Shown in pieces: positions 51,223 through 61,124 of a stretch of DNA of 64,000 bases; within the stretch, counting starts at the first letter, position 1; each line of letters starts with the position of its first letter. Origin of the DNA: Fragilariopsis cylindrus CCMP1102 (Eukaryota > Bacillariophyta > Bacillariophyceae > Bacillariales > Bacillariaceae). Location of the stretch: contig FMBT01000294.1 in NCBI GenBank assembly GCA_900095095.1, positions 248,001 through 312,000 of the forward strand. Reading direction: 5' to 3'. A model generated the notes under the pieces. That model saw only the letters and a program-made list of their open reading frames with translations, made no database searches and had not been told where the DNA came from. The position numbers were made by a program, and so were the translations under genes.

Positions 51223-53256
51223 TTATTCTGTTATGTTGGTAATAGTGCCTCCCAATTTAATATCGCCGAGGACATCGAGATTAGAATCCACGTTTAGATC
51301 ACCTAATACAGTTGCCGTACCGAGTACCGTGATATCTTCAAATTCGGAATATCCAGCATTCAAGACTTGGATATCAGCTTCACCAGGAATCGAAGCAGAT
51401 GTTGCCGATAGAGAGCCGCCTACTTGGAGGTTTTCGGACACACTAATATTCCCAGTCACGTTGATAAGTTTACTTACTGAACCAGTGGTGGCGTTGAGGG
51501 CTTTGATGACTGCTGTTTCGCTAACATTGATATTTTGGAAGGAGGCACTGTGTATAGTTGCTTCTCCAGATACTTCAATATTTTCGAAGAAGATGTCTGA
51601 TTCTGCTATGATACTTCCGGCTGTTAATTGTTCATCAATAATTCCAGTATCTGCTTTGATTGTTCCTACTGTCGCGATTCCATCAATTTTGGCGGTCGAT
51701 TCGACTTCTAAGCTGTACACCTTAGCATTCCCCATCACGACAATATCACCATTAAATTCTTGTGCGGCTGACGTCAATATTCCTTCTACTTCCAAATCAT
51801 TTTGAATCAATGTATTACCTTCAACTTTCAATAGTAATGGCGGCCACGACGAGCTACTATCACTGCTACTACTGAGTTTGTCGCCTGTAATTGTTGCACC
51901 AGAACGACATGTGAATCGTCCTCCAATTGTTGCATGATTATCTACATCCAAGGAATCAACATCTGTATGTCCAGATACCTTCAAATCGCCATTGATCTCC
52001 AATTCACTGTAGATCTTTACGTTTACACCCTTTCTAAATTCAATATCAGAATGTGCATCATCGTTCTTTCCTTCATTATCTATGATAAGATCTCCTTGAA
52101 TCGTCATCGTCACATCAACCATATCCATATCACTACGGAATTCAGCCTTGCCATTTGATCGGAATGGTCCATCAGTCGTAAGACTTACACCGTGATCAAT
52201 AGTAACATCACTATCTCCTTTAAAATTAACATTTGTTCGAATTGTCAACGTTTTTGAGCCACGGATTTCCGTTTCGACTTCAGAAATGAATTTCCCTCTA
52301 TCACCGTCTCCGCTTACTTCGACGATAGTATTGTCAAATTTCACATCTGTATCAATGAAATTTGCCGAAGATGATGTTCCGATCCATTCAACGTTAGTAT
52401 TTTTACCATACGAGACAGAAGAATCCGATGACGTTGTTGTAGAACCCTGGATCACAACTTCGGTGTGATTGTATCTAATCTTAGTGTGATTAAAAACGAT
52501 ACTGGAATCGTCTGTACCAGACGATGAATTTGTAGTGAATGTTGTATTGGAGTTATCGATTGTAATGTTACTTGAAGAAAATACAACAGACGAGTTATTC
52601 CAACCAACGTCTGTGTTGTTAAAGGTAATGTATCCATAGTACCGAGTATTGTTCGTCTCATTGTATGGGTATTCTAAGGAGGAATAGTTGTGACCGGCCG
52701 CGAAACTAACATTAGCATCGTTTACGATGATATCAGTCGAATCGAATATCACTCGAGACGAGAATTGTAAGTATGTCTGGTTAGTCGAGTTGTTGTTCCC
52801 AGCATCGACTGTCAATGGCGACCATGTTTCATTCGTATCGGTAGCATTCATCTTTAGAAGAGGTCCCGTAAATCTCACTGTTGAACTATTAAAGACCAAA
52901 CTTGATTTTTGAAACAAAAATTCGACGTCATTATCGTAAACACAAACGTTTGTATCTTTGTTTAGTCTTGGAAGACATCCTGAGTATACATCGTCGTTGA
53001 CTGCTGTTGTTTGAAGATGGCGTTGTTGCTCTTGTTGTTGGATTCGCAATAGATCCTCGATTGTCGTGCTTTGTGATTCGACTAGTTGCTCGAGAGACTC
53101 AACTCGTCGTTCGAGATGTTCGATAGACTCAATCCGGCGTTCGAGGAGATCGAGACGAGATCGAGATCCCCTTGTAGCAGCGGCAGCAACAACATCGTGG
53201 AACATCACAACGAAGAAAGCCACAAGCAATAGGGACGATGAAGATAACGTCAGCAT
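51223..53256 (-). CDS. Secreted beta-repeat (beta-helix-like) protein
   Basis: Single exon, 677 aa. Signal peptide (about 5-27, ending VVAAAATRG), then a short coiled coil (LERRIESIEHLERRVESLEQLVES, about 33-70), then Cys-containing residues ~95-110. The rest is repetitive: residues ~115-290 repeat N-[ST]-x-[VI]-x-F-x-[NS]-[TS] units of ~15-20 residues, and ~340-670 repeat VxGxLxVxGxxxVxxLxV-like units. This spacing fits a right-handed beta-helix or a trimeric stalk as in bacterial adhesins and phage fibres. Many NxS/T sites (NNSS, NNTR, NVTG) suggest heavy N-glycosylation. There is no C-terminal membrane anchor. A secreted structural or adhesive role is inferred. Confidence 0.6.
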   Translation of the reverse strand: MLTLSSSSLLLVAFFVVMFHDVVAAAATRGSRSRLDLLERRIESIEHLERRVESLEQLVESQSTTIEDLLRIQQQEQQRHLQTTAVNDDVYSGCLPRLNKDTNVCVYDNDVEFLFQKSSLVFNSSTVRFTGPLLKMNATDTNETWSPLTVDAGNNNSTNQTYLQFSSRVIFDSTDIIVNDANVSFAAGHNYSSLEYPYNETNNTRYYGYITFNNTDVGWNNSSVVFSSSNITIDNSNTTFTTNSSSGTDDSSIVFNHTKIRYNHTEVVIQGSTTTSSDSSVSYGKNTNVEWIGTSSSANFIDTDVKFDNTIVEVSGDGDRGKFISEVETEIRGSKTLTIRTNVNFKGDSDVTIDHGVSLTTDGPFRSNGKAEFRSDMDMVDVTMTIQGDLIIDNEGKNDDAHSDIEFRKGVNVKIYSELEINGDLKVSGHTDVDSLDVDNHATIGGRFTCRSGATITGDKLSSSSDSSSSWPPLLLKVEGNTLIQNDLEVEGILTSAAQEFNGDIVVMGNAKVYSLEVESTAKIDGIATVGTIKADTGIIDEQLTAGSIIAESDIFFENIEVSGEATIHSASFQNINVSETAVIKALNATTGSVSKLINVTGNISVSENLQVGGSLSATSASIPGEADIQVLNAGYSEFEDITVLGTATVLGDLNVDSNLDVLGDIKLGGTITNITE

Positions 53257-54282
53257 CGTTAGAATTTTTTTACCTTTCTTTCTTTCTTAATTTCTTTTAC
53301 TGTTCACTTTTAGTGATTCTGTGAGATAGAAATGATGATCGTTTTTCCTTGCAATATGAGAAAAGTTTACTTTTTCAAATTTCTCGCATCGAATCAAACA
53401 AGTGGGGTGGCTTTTCGTGACTACTGGGTCCAGTTCATAGAATGCCATACGTGACACGATGCTAATGCGATGGCTGCATGAGAATGCACGAATCAACTTT
53501 TATCATGTAGGACTTATTGTCAAGGAAGTCGAGCTGAGACTATGTGATGATGTGACAAGCAATACATATCCTTCATCCTCACGTTGTTATTGTTGGTTGT
53601 CAATTCTATTTTGCAAATCTTTTTTTGAGGTATGTATTTATTGAGTGAACGCGCGCGACCAAAAAATTGTTCACGAATCAAACACATTAGAATCTGAAAC
53701 AACGCACGATCAAAGTTCACCGCAATCACACTTTGGGCCGTGACCAAAATGTTTTTATTCAACAATTTTTGGAGGGTAATAGCTCAAGTTGAAAGCTTCC
53801 ACCAAGCACCCCCAGAAAGGCTTCACTATTAGTAGATGTACTAAATGGAGGAAGATCAGCATTCCTTCATTGCTAACAAGGGACATGAAGGACATGATAA
53901 TGTTCAGGTCTAAATTATTATCCTTCCTAAAATTCTCCATCATTTTTTCCATTCAAACACAATCAGTAGTACTTGTCTTTCTAACAGTAAAATGCAAGAG
54001 AATCTGGGGTGGACAAGTCAACAGAACAAGAGCAGAGAATACATTGTTACTACATTCGAAGCCAGATATATCACACAGTGCAGTTGATCAATGGTGATGT
54101 TGTTATGTGCGTATTACCTAATACACAGTCCCCTTGTCACAGCCATCTTGTTGTGTGCCATTTTGTGAGTGCTTCGTTAACACAAGAAACCTCATGAAAT
54201 CACAAAAGAATACAGTACTGGGAGAAAATGTACCAGCTCTATCACACTATCTGGAATGAGAAACAAATTAAAGCACTTGGAA
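53257..54282. other. Intergenic, no gene seen
   Basis: Left part of a 2.7 kb gene-poor region; only short unrelated open frames. No RNA gene recognised. Confidence 0.5.
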
Positions 54283-54553
54283 CCAGGACCATGTTCACCC
54301 CAGTGTGTTTCTGCGAATTAAATTTCTGTTGTGGCAATATGTGCCAAAAACCATAGCAGGAATCCTGTTAACACGCTGGATTCATTTGTGCCAAGGCATA
54401 TTCATGGCATATTTACAGCATATTTACAACACATTGAACGCAGTGATGTGAATGCGCCGGAAATGTGCTGTAGGCACAATTGAATAGATTAGTTTCTTTG
54501 TATTCAATGGAAATTTAATCTGCCAAAACACGATAGGGTGAACATGATCCAGG
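54283..54553. mobile_element. MITE-like element with ~49 bp terminal inverted repeats
   Basis: Left arm 54283-54331 and right arm 54505-54553 are imperfect inverted repeats: CCAGGACCATGTTCACCC pairs with GGGTGAACATGATCCAGG, then GTGTTT and GATTAAATTTC blocks. 271 bp, no coding capacity; unrelated in sequence to the other inverted-repeat elements here. Confidence 0.65.
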
Positions 54554-55992
54554 ACTTATAATTTGAGACTTGTCTTATTCAAGATTCAAGGAAAAATGGT
54601 TATATCTATACTGCACATTGGACGAGTTCTAGAAATATTTTTTGGGGGGGGGGGTCAACTTTCACCAGGAGCATTACTTGTAGCTGTAGCTGTATCTGTA
54701 CCTGTATCTGTACCTGTATCTGTATCTGTACCTGTACCTGTACTTGTACTTGTACTTGTACATTCAAAGAAAAATGCATCTCTACGGTTAACATCATCAA
54801 TAATACACACATAGAAATAAAATTCTAATCATCCTGCATTGATCTTTAATCCAGAAACGTAACCAATTCCAAGTAGGATTACGGACTGATTGAGCCATGT
54901 ATGGTATTTCCTGAGCTATATTTACTTCATTGTATCATGGATCAATGTATCATAGTTCAATATATCATGGATCACAACTTCAACGTACTGTATCAATCGC
55001 TAATAATAGAATGCTTACAGAATCAACAAACCTAAAGCTTAAAACTTACGGACTATCAACCTTACACGCCTTCCTCTAGTTGTACCATTACGCCTTCCTC
55101 TAGTTGTACTAGTTCTAGAGCATGGTGTGTTGTAAGCTAGCTATCAGTAGCTGTTCCATTGGCAAAGTATAATATATACCAGTAATTATTAGAGTGAACG
55201 GTGCGGTACGAGTCATCACAAGTTGAAATTAAATAATATGCGCAAGTCAACCGTTGAAACTTAAGCATGCGTCCTTTTTAGAGATACTCCTCCTGCGTTG
55301 TTGACTTGTGCTCGCTTTTGTTATTCAATTTATTTGTCTTTAAACTATACAATTTGTTATAATTGTTCTCTATGTTATTAACGACGAGATGCTACAAAAC
55401 AAATTTGTTTTTAATAAAATTGTGCAAAACGGCGAAACAGGCAGAAAGAATGAAATCATGAAAGCTCGTCAAAAATCAATGCAATAAAACGATACAGCGA
55501 AGAAATCTAAAACAGGCGTACTCTTTACTGGTATTATTCTCAGATTTAAACAGAACACCGTATCGACACCAGGGCCCGTCATTGCAACCACACATCGAGT
55601 ATCTTTCCATCACACTGACATTGAGCTGAAATCAGAAGAGCAAAGCCAGATAAAGAAACCATTGAAGATGGGATCAGACAATGGACATACACCTATTTGG
55701 AATAGGTCTATTACGTAAGTTTTCTACAGTCAGCGGATGGTATTACTAGTTTAGCACGAGTGGCGGCGAGAGGCAGGACAGGATAAAATGATGTTTTAAA
55801 ATCTCCGTTTTATATCCATAACTTGCGTATCTACGCATCTATAAATTCATCCTTACCGGCCCTTTTTATCTTATTCTGATGATCGATTATGATAATGATT
55901 ATTAATATTATTATTATTAATATTATTATTATTGTTGTGTTTATTGTTCAAAAAAATAAATACACAGGTGTTCTGCCGCACGTATTTGTACG
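54554..55992. other. Intergenic with microsatellites
   Basis: 1.4 kb without a recognised gene. Holds an 11-base poly-G run (54644-54654), a TGTACC/TGTATC hexamer array (about 54675-54762), a 23 bp tandem duplication (ACGCCTTCCTCTAGTTGTAC near 55068 and 55091) and a TTA/ATT run near 55895-55935. Confidence 0.5.
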
Positions 55993-56550
55993 ATGACGGC
56001 TATGTTGATTGTATTTATTGTATTTGCTTCAATGAGTGGGAACGAATCGTCTAGTAGTGAATTCCGATCACGTAGTGGTCAAGCTCATACGAAGACGATA
56101 GGCAGTAACAGAGCGGTGAATTATGACAATTATGAATGGAAGGAATTACCAAAACCGGTAAAGAAAGCTGCATCAAGACTCGGTTACACTCAACGATCCT
56201 GGGATCATTCTGTTAATTATTCTCCTCCTATTTTTAATAAACAATGGAAAAAATTAATGACTGAAGAAAAAAGAGCAGCGACAGCACTTGGATATAACGA
56301 AAAATCATGGTCCGATGAACTGAATGGTGGTGCTCCTCCTCCGGCTAAGGTCAAGGCAAAGCCCATGCCCAAGCGAACTGCGCCTCCCACCAGCGAAGAT
56401 ACTTCGGAGGGTACGAGTGAGGATACCAGTGAAGATACCAGTGAAGATACCAGCGAAGGCACCAGCGAAGATACTAGTGAAGATACTAGTGAAGATGCCA
56501 GCGAAGATACCAGCGAATCGGGATCATCATCTTCTTCGAGTGATGAATAA
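55993..56550 (+). CDS. Secreted W/LGY-repeat protein with Thr-Ser-Glu-Asp tail
   Basis: Single visible exon, 185 aa. A short hydrophobic start (MTAMLIVFIVFASMSG) may be a signal peptide; an acceptor-like site (ACAG at about 55971-55974) just upstream leaves room for an earlier exon. Two repeats of ~35 residues follow: YEWKELPKPVKKAASRLGYT with SWD, and KQWKKLMTEEKRAATALGYN with SWSDE. This W-x2-L...A-x2-LGY...W motif recurs in other stramenopile proteins and is of unknown function. The tail is a TSED tetra-/pentapeptide array (about residues 132-170) from a tandem DNA repeat, then a Ser run. Confidence 0.55.
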   Translation: MTAMLIVFIVFASMSGNESSSSEFRSRSGQAHTKTIGSNRAVNYDNYEWKELPKPVKKAASRLGYTQRSWDHSVNYSPPIFNKQWKKLMTEEKRAATALGYNEKSWSDELNGGAPPPAKVKAKPMPKRTAPPTSEDTSEGTSEDTSEDTSEDTSEGTSEDTSEDTSEDASEDTSESGSSSSSSDE

Positions 56551-57493
56551 TATCTATTTCTCTTAGGTATGCTTTTATTTTATCTTGTATACGACGACGA
56601 TGACTTTTGACTTAATTGGCTGCTTACTTTGCAATGCAAATATATATGTCGCAAATGAATTTATTGAGATCCTCCAAAAAGTAAAAGTAGAGATTAATTG
56701 GTAGTTGGGACAAATATATTTTAAAAACTTACCTTTCAAATGTTGGAATTGTCTACGGTGCATATTTTTCTAAAAGACAAGAAAAGTACTAAATACTGGT
56801 TGTTTCCTATCCCGAGAAGGAGCAATTCGTTTTCTTTCTCTCTTCTTTAAAAGATAAAGTATAACATCATATAGATGCAAAATAAGTTGTACAGAAAGAA
56901 GAATTTGTTTTTACCTGGGCCTTCTGTTTTATGTCATTTTTTTCTACTTCTCTTATGTTACCTTCTCTTTTTTTTGTATACGAGTTTCCGATTGAATCCC
57001 CCTGAAGATGTATTTTGTATTTCGATATATCTTTGATTCAATTCATCTTGATTTGAAAGAACATCTTCGATTTTCTGGGAGCGCAGATATAGAACGGGGT
57101 GGGATACAGTAGGACATATTGTGGTTGAAGACTTCGTCATAGTTGTACGAGATGTTTAATTTATGAAGCAATTTAACTACATATCTATCTACGATATAAA
57201 CGAATTACTTGTAGCAAAGTACACATTCCAATACAATGAAATACATAATGTACTTAAAAACCATTGTGATTGTTCTAAATATCATATTTCAAGGAGGACA
57301 CCCACAATTTACAACAACTGTCACGGTATAATTGTATAGAAACTTCCTGTCACCACCAGTGCATTCTTTGGGTATCATTCGTACAAAAGAAAAAAATTAT
57401 GCAGATTTTTGCTCTTTGAAATATGTATGTATGTATGTATGTTTTTTGTTTAATTTTTATCATCTTTATAAACTATTCAGTTTTTACATGCCT
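56551..57493. other. Intergenic; weak candidate for a small spliced minus-strand gene
   Basis: An ATG at 57140 opens a 60-codon minus-strand frame (MTKSSTTICPTVSHPVLYLR...). Further left, a consensus donor (AAAG with GTAAGT ending at 56727) and an acceptor TTTTAG near 56771 could border a small exon. These hints do not assemble into a convincing protein. A TATG run lies at about 57423-57441. Confidence 0.25.
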
Positions 57494-57949
57494 TTAAGCA
57501 GCAGCCTTAAATCCAAGTCCGTTAGCTTCACCGTAACTTTCCATGAATCTCATAAATCGGTCCCATTGTTCAGGTGATGTCATAACGTACGTCGATTCGA
57601 TTGCTTGTGGTTTACCATTTGAAAATCTTGCATTGACGTCTGTTGTACTTAATTCACCTTCGTCGTCGACCATAAACATACCCGTTACATCACCTTCAGC
57701 GGCTGTACTTGCATCGAAAACATTTGGATTATCAAATAAGAATGTAGCGATACCACTTGCTCCATCCTTTGCACGTGTCAATTTGACATCTGGGATACAT
57801 TTTTCTTCAAGTCCACGAACGAATTGAATCTGTCCATATAATTGAGTTGTAGTGGCTGTGCAAGATGATGATGATGATGACGGTGCGAATGCGCTAGATA
57901 GCGATGCAGTTGCGACAAGAAGTGTAGTAGTGAATATTGATTTCAACAT
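57494..57949 (-). CDS. psb28: Photosystem II assembly factor Psb28, nuclear encoded with plastid leader
   Basis: Single exon, 151 aa. Signal peptide (residues 1-18) runs into LSSAFAPSSS, a textbook ASAFAP-type plastid import motif. The mature part matches Psb28 along its whole length: IQFVRGLEEKCIPDVKLTRA at the start, TGMFMVDDEGELSTTDVNAR in the middle and QWDRFMRFMESYGEANGLGF at the end. Psb28 binds PSII assembly intermediates near CP47 during biogenesis and repair. The gene is commonly found in red-lineage plastid genomes, so a nuclear copy is notable. It faces the FMO gene across a 562 bp divergent spacer. Confidence 0.93.
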   Translation of the reverse strand: MLKSIFTTTLLVATASLSSAFAPSSSSSSCTATTTQLYGQIQFVRGLEEKCIPDVKLTRAKDGASGIATFLFDNPNVFDASTAAEGDVTGMFMVDDEGELSTTDVNARFSNGKPQAIESTYVMTSPEQWDRFMRFMESYGEANGLGFKAAA

Positions 57950-58511
57950 GGTTGTTTTTGTTATTTATTTAAAGGGTGAAGGATGAAGCTTTGTGTGCGT
58001 GAGTGAGATGTGAATTTAATTAAATTGAATAAATATTTGTGAGCTTAGCGTTGGATACCAAAAGGAAATAGAAAAAGCGATTGTACTAACATAGAAGAAT
58101 TGTTGGCACGACGATGAGCTGAGTTGTTGCTTGTCACTCAAGGGTCTACTTACTTACTGTACTTGACTTGCTTGTATGTAATAACAAAACAGCAAAGAGG
58201 CTATGACGAGGTAAGATGATTTGAGAAGATACCCAGTCAGAGCTATCACAGTGTCATCATCTAGTTTGAGCTGTTTTTCTTTTGGTTTAAAGGATTGATG
58301 AGACGCCGATGACGTTTTCGTTTGTTAAGCGCATTTAAAGCATATTGGCCCCCTTTTGAATTTATGCATATGCCCCTAATGTTACTACTTGCCCCCGATT
58401 CAACAAAAGATCTTTCTTTGTGATTTGTGATTTCTGAGGCGAATTTTTAGAGGTTGTTGTTTTGCAGTACAATAATCGAATACTAGACAGACAGATAGGA
58501 AAAGACCTACA
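57950..58511. other. Intergenic, divergent promoter region
   Basis: 562 bp between the divergent starts of psb28 and the FMO gene. Nothing coding recognised. Confidence 0.5.
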
Positions 58512-60902
58512 ATGATCGAAGTTGCTGTGATAGGGGGTGGATCAGCTGGGATAGTAGCAGCACGGCAACTACTTGCCAATGGTTTGAAAGTGTGCGTTTT
58601 CGAAGCAACCTCAACATTGGCCGGTGCTTGGTCGACATCAGCGTCAACGTCAACGTCAACGTCAACGCCGACAGCAGTTTCCAACCATAATAATAATGGG
58701 GCCGGGATTATGTGGGATGGATTACATACGAATCTTTCAAAGCATACATGCAGGTTCTCAGATTTTCCTTGGCCGTCCGACACGCCGACCTTTCCCTCCA
58801 AAGAAGATATGGATCTTTATTTGAAATCATATGCAAATGAATACATCATCAACAATGATGATAATGATGATGCTAATTCTTGTTCGTTTTTATACGACTG
58901 CAAAGTCAACAAGATCAAACCCATCATCGGTGACAAAAGTAATGAAGATTCCGCAGTAATAGTATCATCAGCTGAAGGAAAACAATATCGAGTTGAATGG
59001 ACAGATACAATCAAACAAACTCAACACTCTAAGGAATTTGGTGGAGTTGTCGTCGCGTCAGGATTTTTCTCTAAACCAAAATATCCATCTGGATTGCTCC
59101 CAGAAGTAATAGATAATATTAATAGTAGTAATAGCAACAATAGTAACAGAATGAAGATGATTCATTCAAAGGATTACTACTGTCACGAGCAGTTTGCCAG
59201 TACATCAGAGAATGAAGACAATAAAATCGTTATTATTGGTGGATCACATTCGGCATTAGCTATTGCAGTCGACGTTAGTAAATCAGTAATGAAAGATCAT
59301 CTTCCTATCACTGTGGTTATGTCTAAAATCCCATGGGTTCTTCCTCGATACGTTCCTATATCGACGGAAGGGACGACATCAGCAGCAGCAGGTTTTTTAC
59401 CAGTCGATTTAGCATTTTATCGACGACGAAATCGATTTTTAGTGAATGACGACATCATCATCAACAAAGACGACATAAAGGAAGAAATGATAGAATCGAT
59501 TCCGCTTACACCCGAATCGTGTCGAAAAAGCAATCAGCAACTGCAAAAGTTGATAGGACCACGACAACAAAACATACTGCCGGTTTCTTCATCATCATCG
59601 TCATCGTACTTCGACGAACCTCCCACTGTAGCTGTAAGCGATTATTTTTTGGACTTAGTTGCCGACGGAACGATTGAAGTAATTCAAGGACGTGCGGAGG
59701 GAATCATAGATGATGGTACAGGTTTGATAATTTCCCGATATAAAAAAAATGATGAAACTAATAATAACAACAACAATAGCAACGACGACGACGACGACGG
59801 TATAGTCAAAGCGTCGACAAAAACGACGTTGTTGTCCAATGTAACGTCGGTTATTTGTTGTACTGGATATTTACCAGATTTAGAATCATGCTGTGGTCGT
59901 TTAGATGACGATGACGACGTTGGCGATTTATCGATATTGAAAACAATTGAATATGATCCTAATGATACATTTTCACCAATGACGACGTATTTAGAAACGT
60001 TGCATCCTAAACTTACGAATTTTGCTTTTGTTGGGATGTATCGGGGTCCGTATATGGGAGTAGTGGAACTACAAGCTAAGCTGGCCGCCAAGGTTATGAG
60101 TGGAAAAGTTACCGTATCATCTGATGAATTTAAAAAAGGATTGGAAACATCCAGGATGATTCGGAACCAAATTGCTTCTGTCCGTCCACAGTTCCCTCAT
60201 TCTAATTATGTTGGATTTATGGATACGTTAGCACGATCATTATTGATATCTAATAATAGCGACGAGGAACACCTCCCAAAATACAACCTCGATGTAGGAA
60301 ACTTTATCTCTCCAGCATTTTACCAATCCGATGACAGTATAGCAAAGTTGGCGCAAAAAGAAATCGATGGTGAAATCGAGAAAGGAAATTGTGGTTATTA
60401 CCTTCCTCATGTTGTTGCGAGTGCTCTGATCGGATCCTGGACGTTCCAACGAAATATCGTACATTTTTTTAGTAATCAACAAAGTGATTACATACACGGT
60501 TCTGTTCGGTATTCTCGTTCGAAGCAACTTGATTACGTTTTGTATCGTGAAGATGGGTTGTATAAAATTTCTGATACTAAATCTTTACCGGTCTTTCGTG
60601 AATACGAGTATGTTCCTTCATTTTCCAAAGACGATGATGGTAACGCATCATCAGCACTCGAACTATATTTTGTAGAAGGTGGAAAACGTACATATCTTTT
60701 TTTAAGCCTAAAATTTCAACACCAAGACGAAGATGGATATTGGGTCGCTACCAATGACCATCTTTGTGTGAAGGACTTATACAAGGCTAATTTCAGAATC
60801 AAATTAGATGGATTAACTGCAAGTGAAGTTATCATAACGTATCGAGTAAAAGGTCCTTCTAAGGACTACGAATCGACGACCATCATGACACCACAAATAT
60901 GA
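58512..60902 (+). CDS. Flavin-containing monooxygenase fused to a DUF6314 domain
   Basis: Single exon, 796 aa. FAD site at the extreme N-terminus (VIGGGSAGIVAARQLL, residues 6-21), FEATSTLAGAW after strand 2, FGGVVVASGFFSKPKYP, and a second nucleotide site IIGGSHSALAIAVDV (about 239-253) for NADPH. IHSKDYYCHEQF stands where FMOs have the FxGxxxHxxxY motif. VICCTGYLPDLESC is the ATG-like motif before the C-terminal FAD contact. Asn/Asp insertions lengthen it. From ~636 a distinct domain begins (GSWTFQRNIVHFF) and ends HLCVKDLYKANFRI with RVKGPSKDYESTT, matching DUF6314. This domain is also found as a stand-alone protein. FMOs oxygenate N or S; the substrate here is unknown. Confidence 0.85.
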   Translation: MIEVAVIGGGSAGIVAARQLLANGLKVCVFEATSTLAGAWSTSASTSTSTSTPTAVSNHNNNGAGIMWDGLHTNLSKHTCRFSDFPWPSDTPTFPSKEDMDLYLKSYANEYIINNDDNDDANSCSFLYDCKVNKIKPIIGDKSNEDSAVIVSSAEGKQYRVEWTDTIKQTQHSKEFGGVVVASGFFSKPKYPSGLLPEVIDNINSSNSNNSNRMKMIHSKDYYCHEQFASTSENEDNKIVIIGGSHSALAIAVDVSKSVMKDHLPITVVMSKIPWVLPRYVPISTEGTTSAAAGFLPVDLAFYRRRNRFLVNDDIIINKDDIKEEMIESIPLTPESCRKSNQQLQKLIGPRQQNILPVSSSSSSSYFDEPPTVAVSDYFLDLVADGTIEVIQGRAEGIIDDGTGLIISRYKKNDETNNNNNNSNDDDDDGIVKASTKTTLLSNVTSVICCTGYLPDLESCCGRLDDDDDVGDLSILKTIEYDPNDTFSPMTTYLETLHPKLTNFAFVGMYRGPYMGVVELQAKLAAKVMSGKVTVSSDEFKKGLETSRMIRNQIASVRPQFPHSNYVGFMDTLARSLLISNNSDEEHLPKYNLDVGNFISPAFYQSDDSIAKLAQKEIDGEIEKGNCGYYLPHVVASALIGSWTFQRNIVHFFSNQQSDYIHGSVRYSRSKQLDYVLYREDGLYKISDTKSLPVFREYEYVPSFSKDDDGNASSALELYFVEGGKRTYLFLSLKFQHQDEDGYWVATNDHLCVKDLYKANFRIKLDGLTASEVIITYRVKGPSKDYESTTIMTPQI

Positions 60903-61124
60903 TTAATACATACGCATAATAGCAACATCATTTAATACGAGACAAATTATCCATTATCTACCTTGTTAGGCTTTAAAAAGAAAAACGCTTCCCGTTTGTG
61001 TTACGCAAATTTTATCTTGGTTGTTATCAACATTTTGTATCCTATCATAGACTAAATAGTCCAGTTTCGCGGTATTGTTCTTCCATTGAATTTATGATAT
61101 TATACTATATTATGTTTATTTATT
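60903..61124. other. Convergent 3' spacer
   Basis: 222 bp spacer; nothing recognised. Confidence 0.4.

Noticed and set aside
51218-51805. 195-codon + strand frame
   Set aside because: Antisense of the beta-repeat gene; no leader or domain.
53257-55992. tRNA genes in the gene-poor region
   Set aside because: No cloverleaf with A and B box sequences was found by eye; a covariance-model scan would be needed to exclude them.
56391-56515. Tandem TSED-coding array as a CRISPR-like array
   Set aside because: Repeats are contiguous, in frame and without spacers; it is a coding minisatellite.
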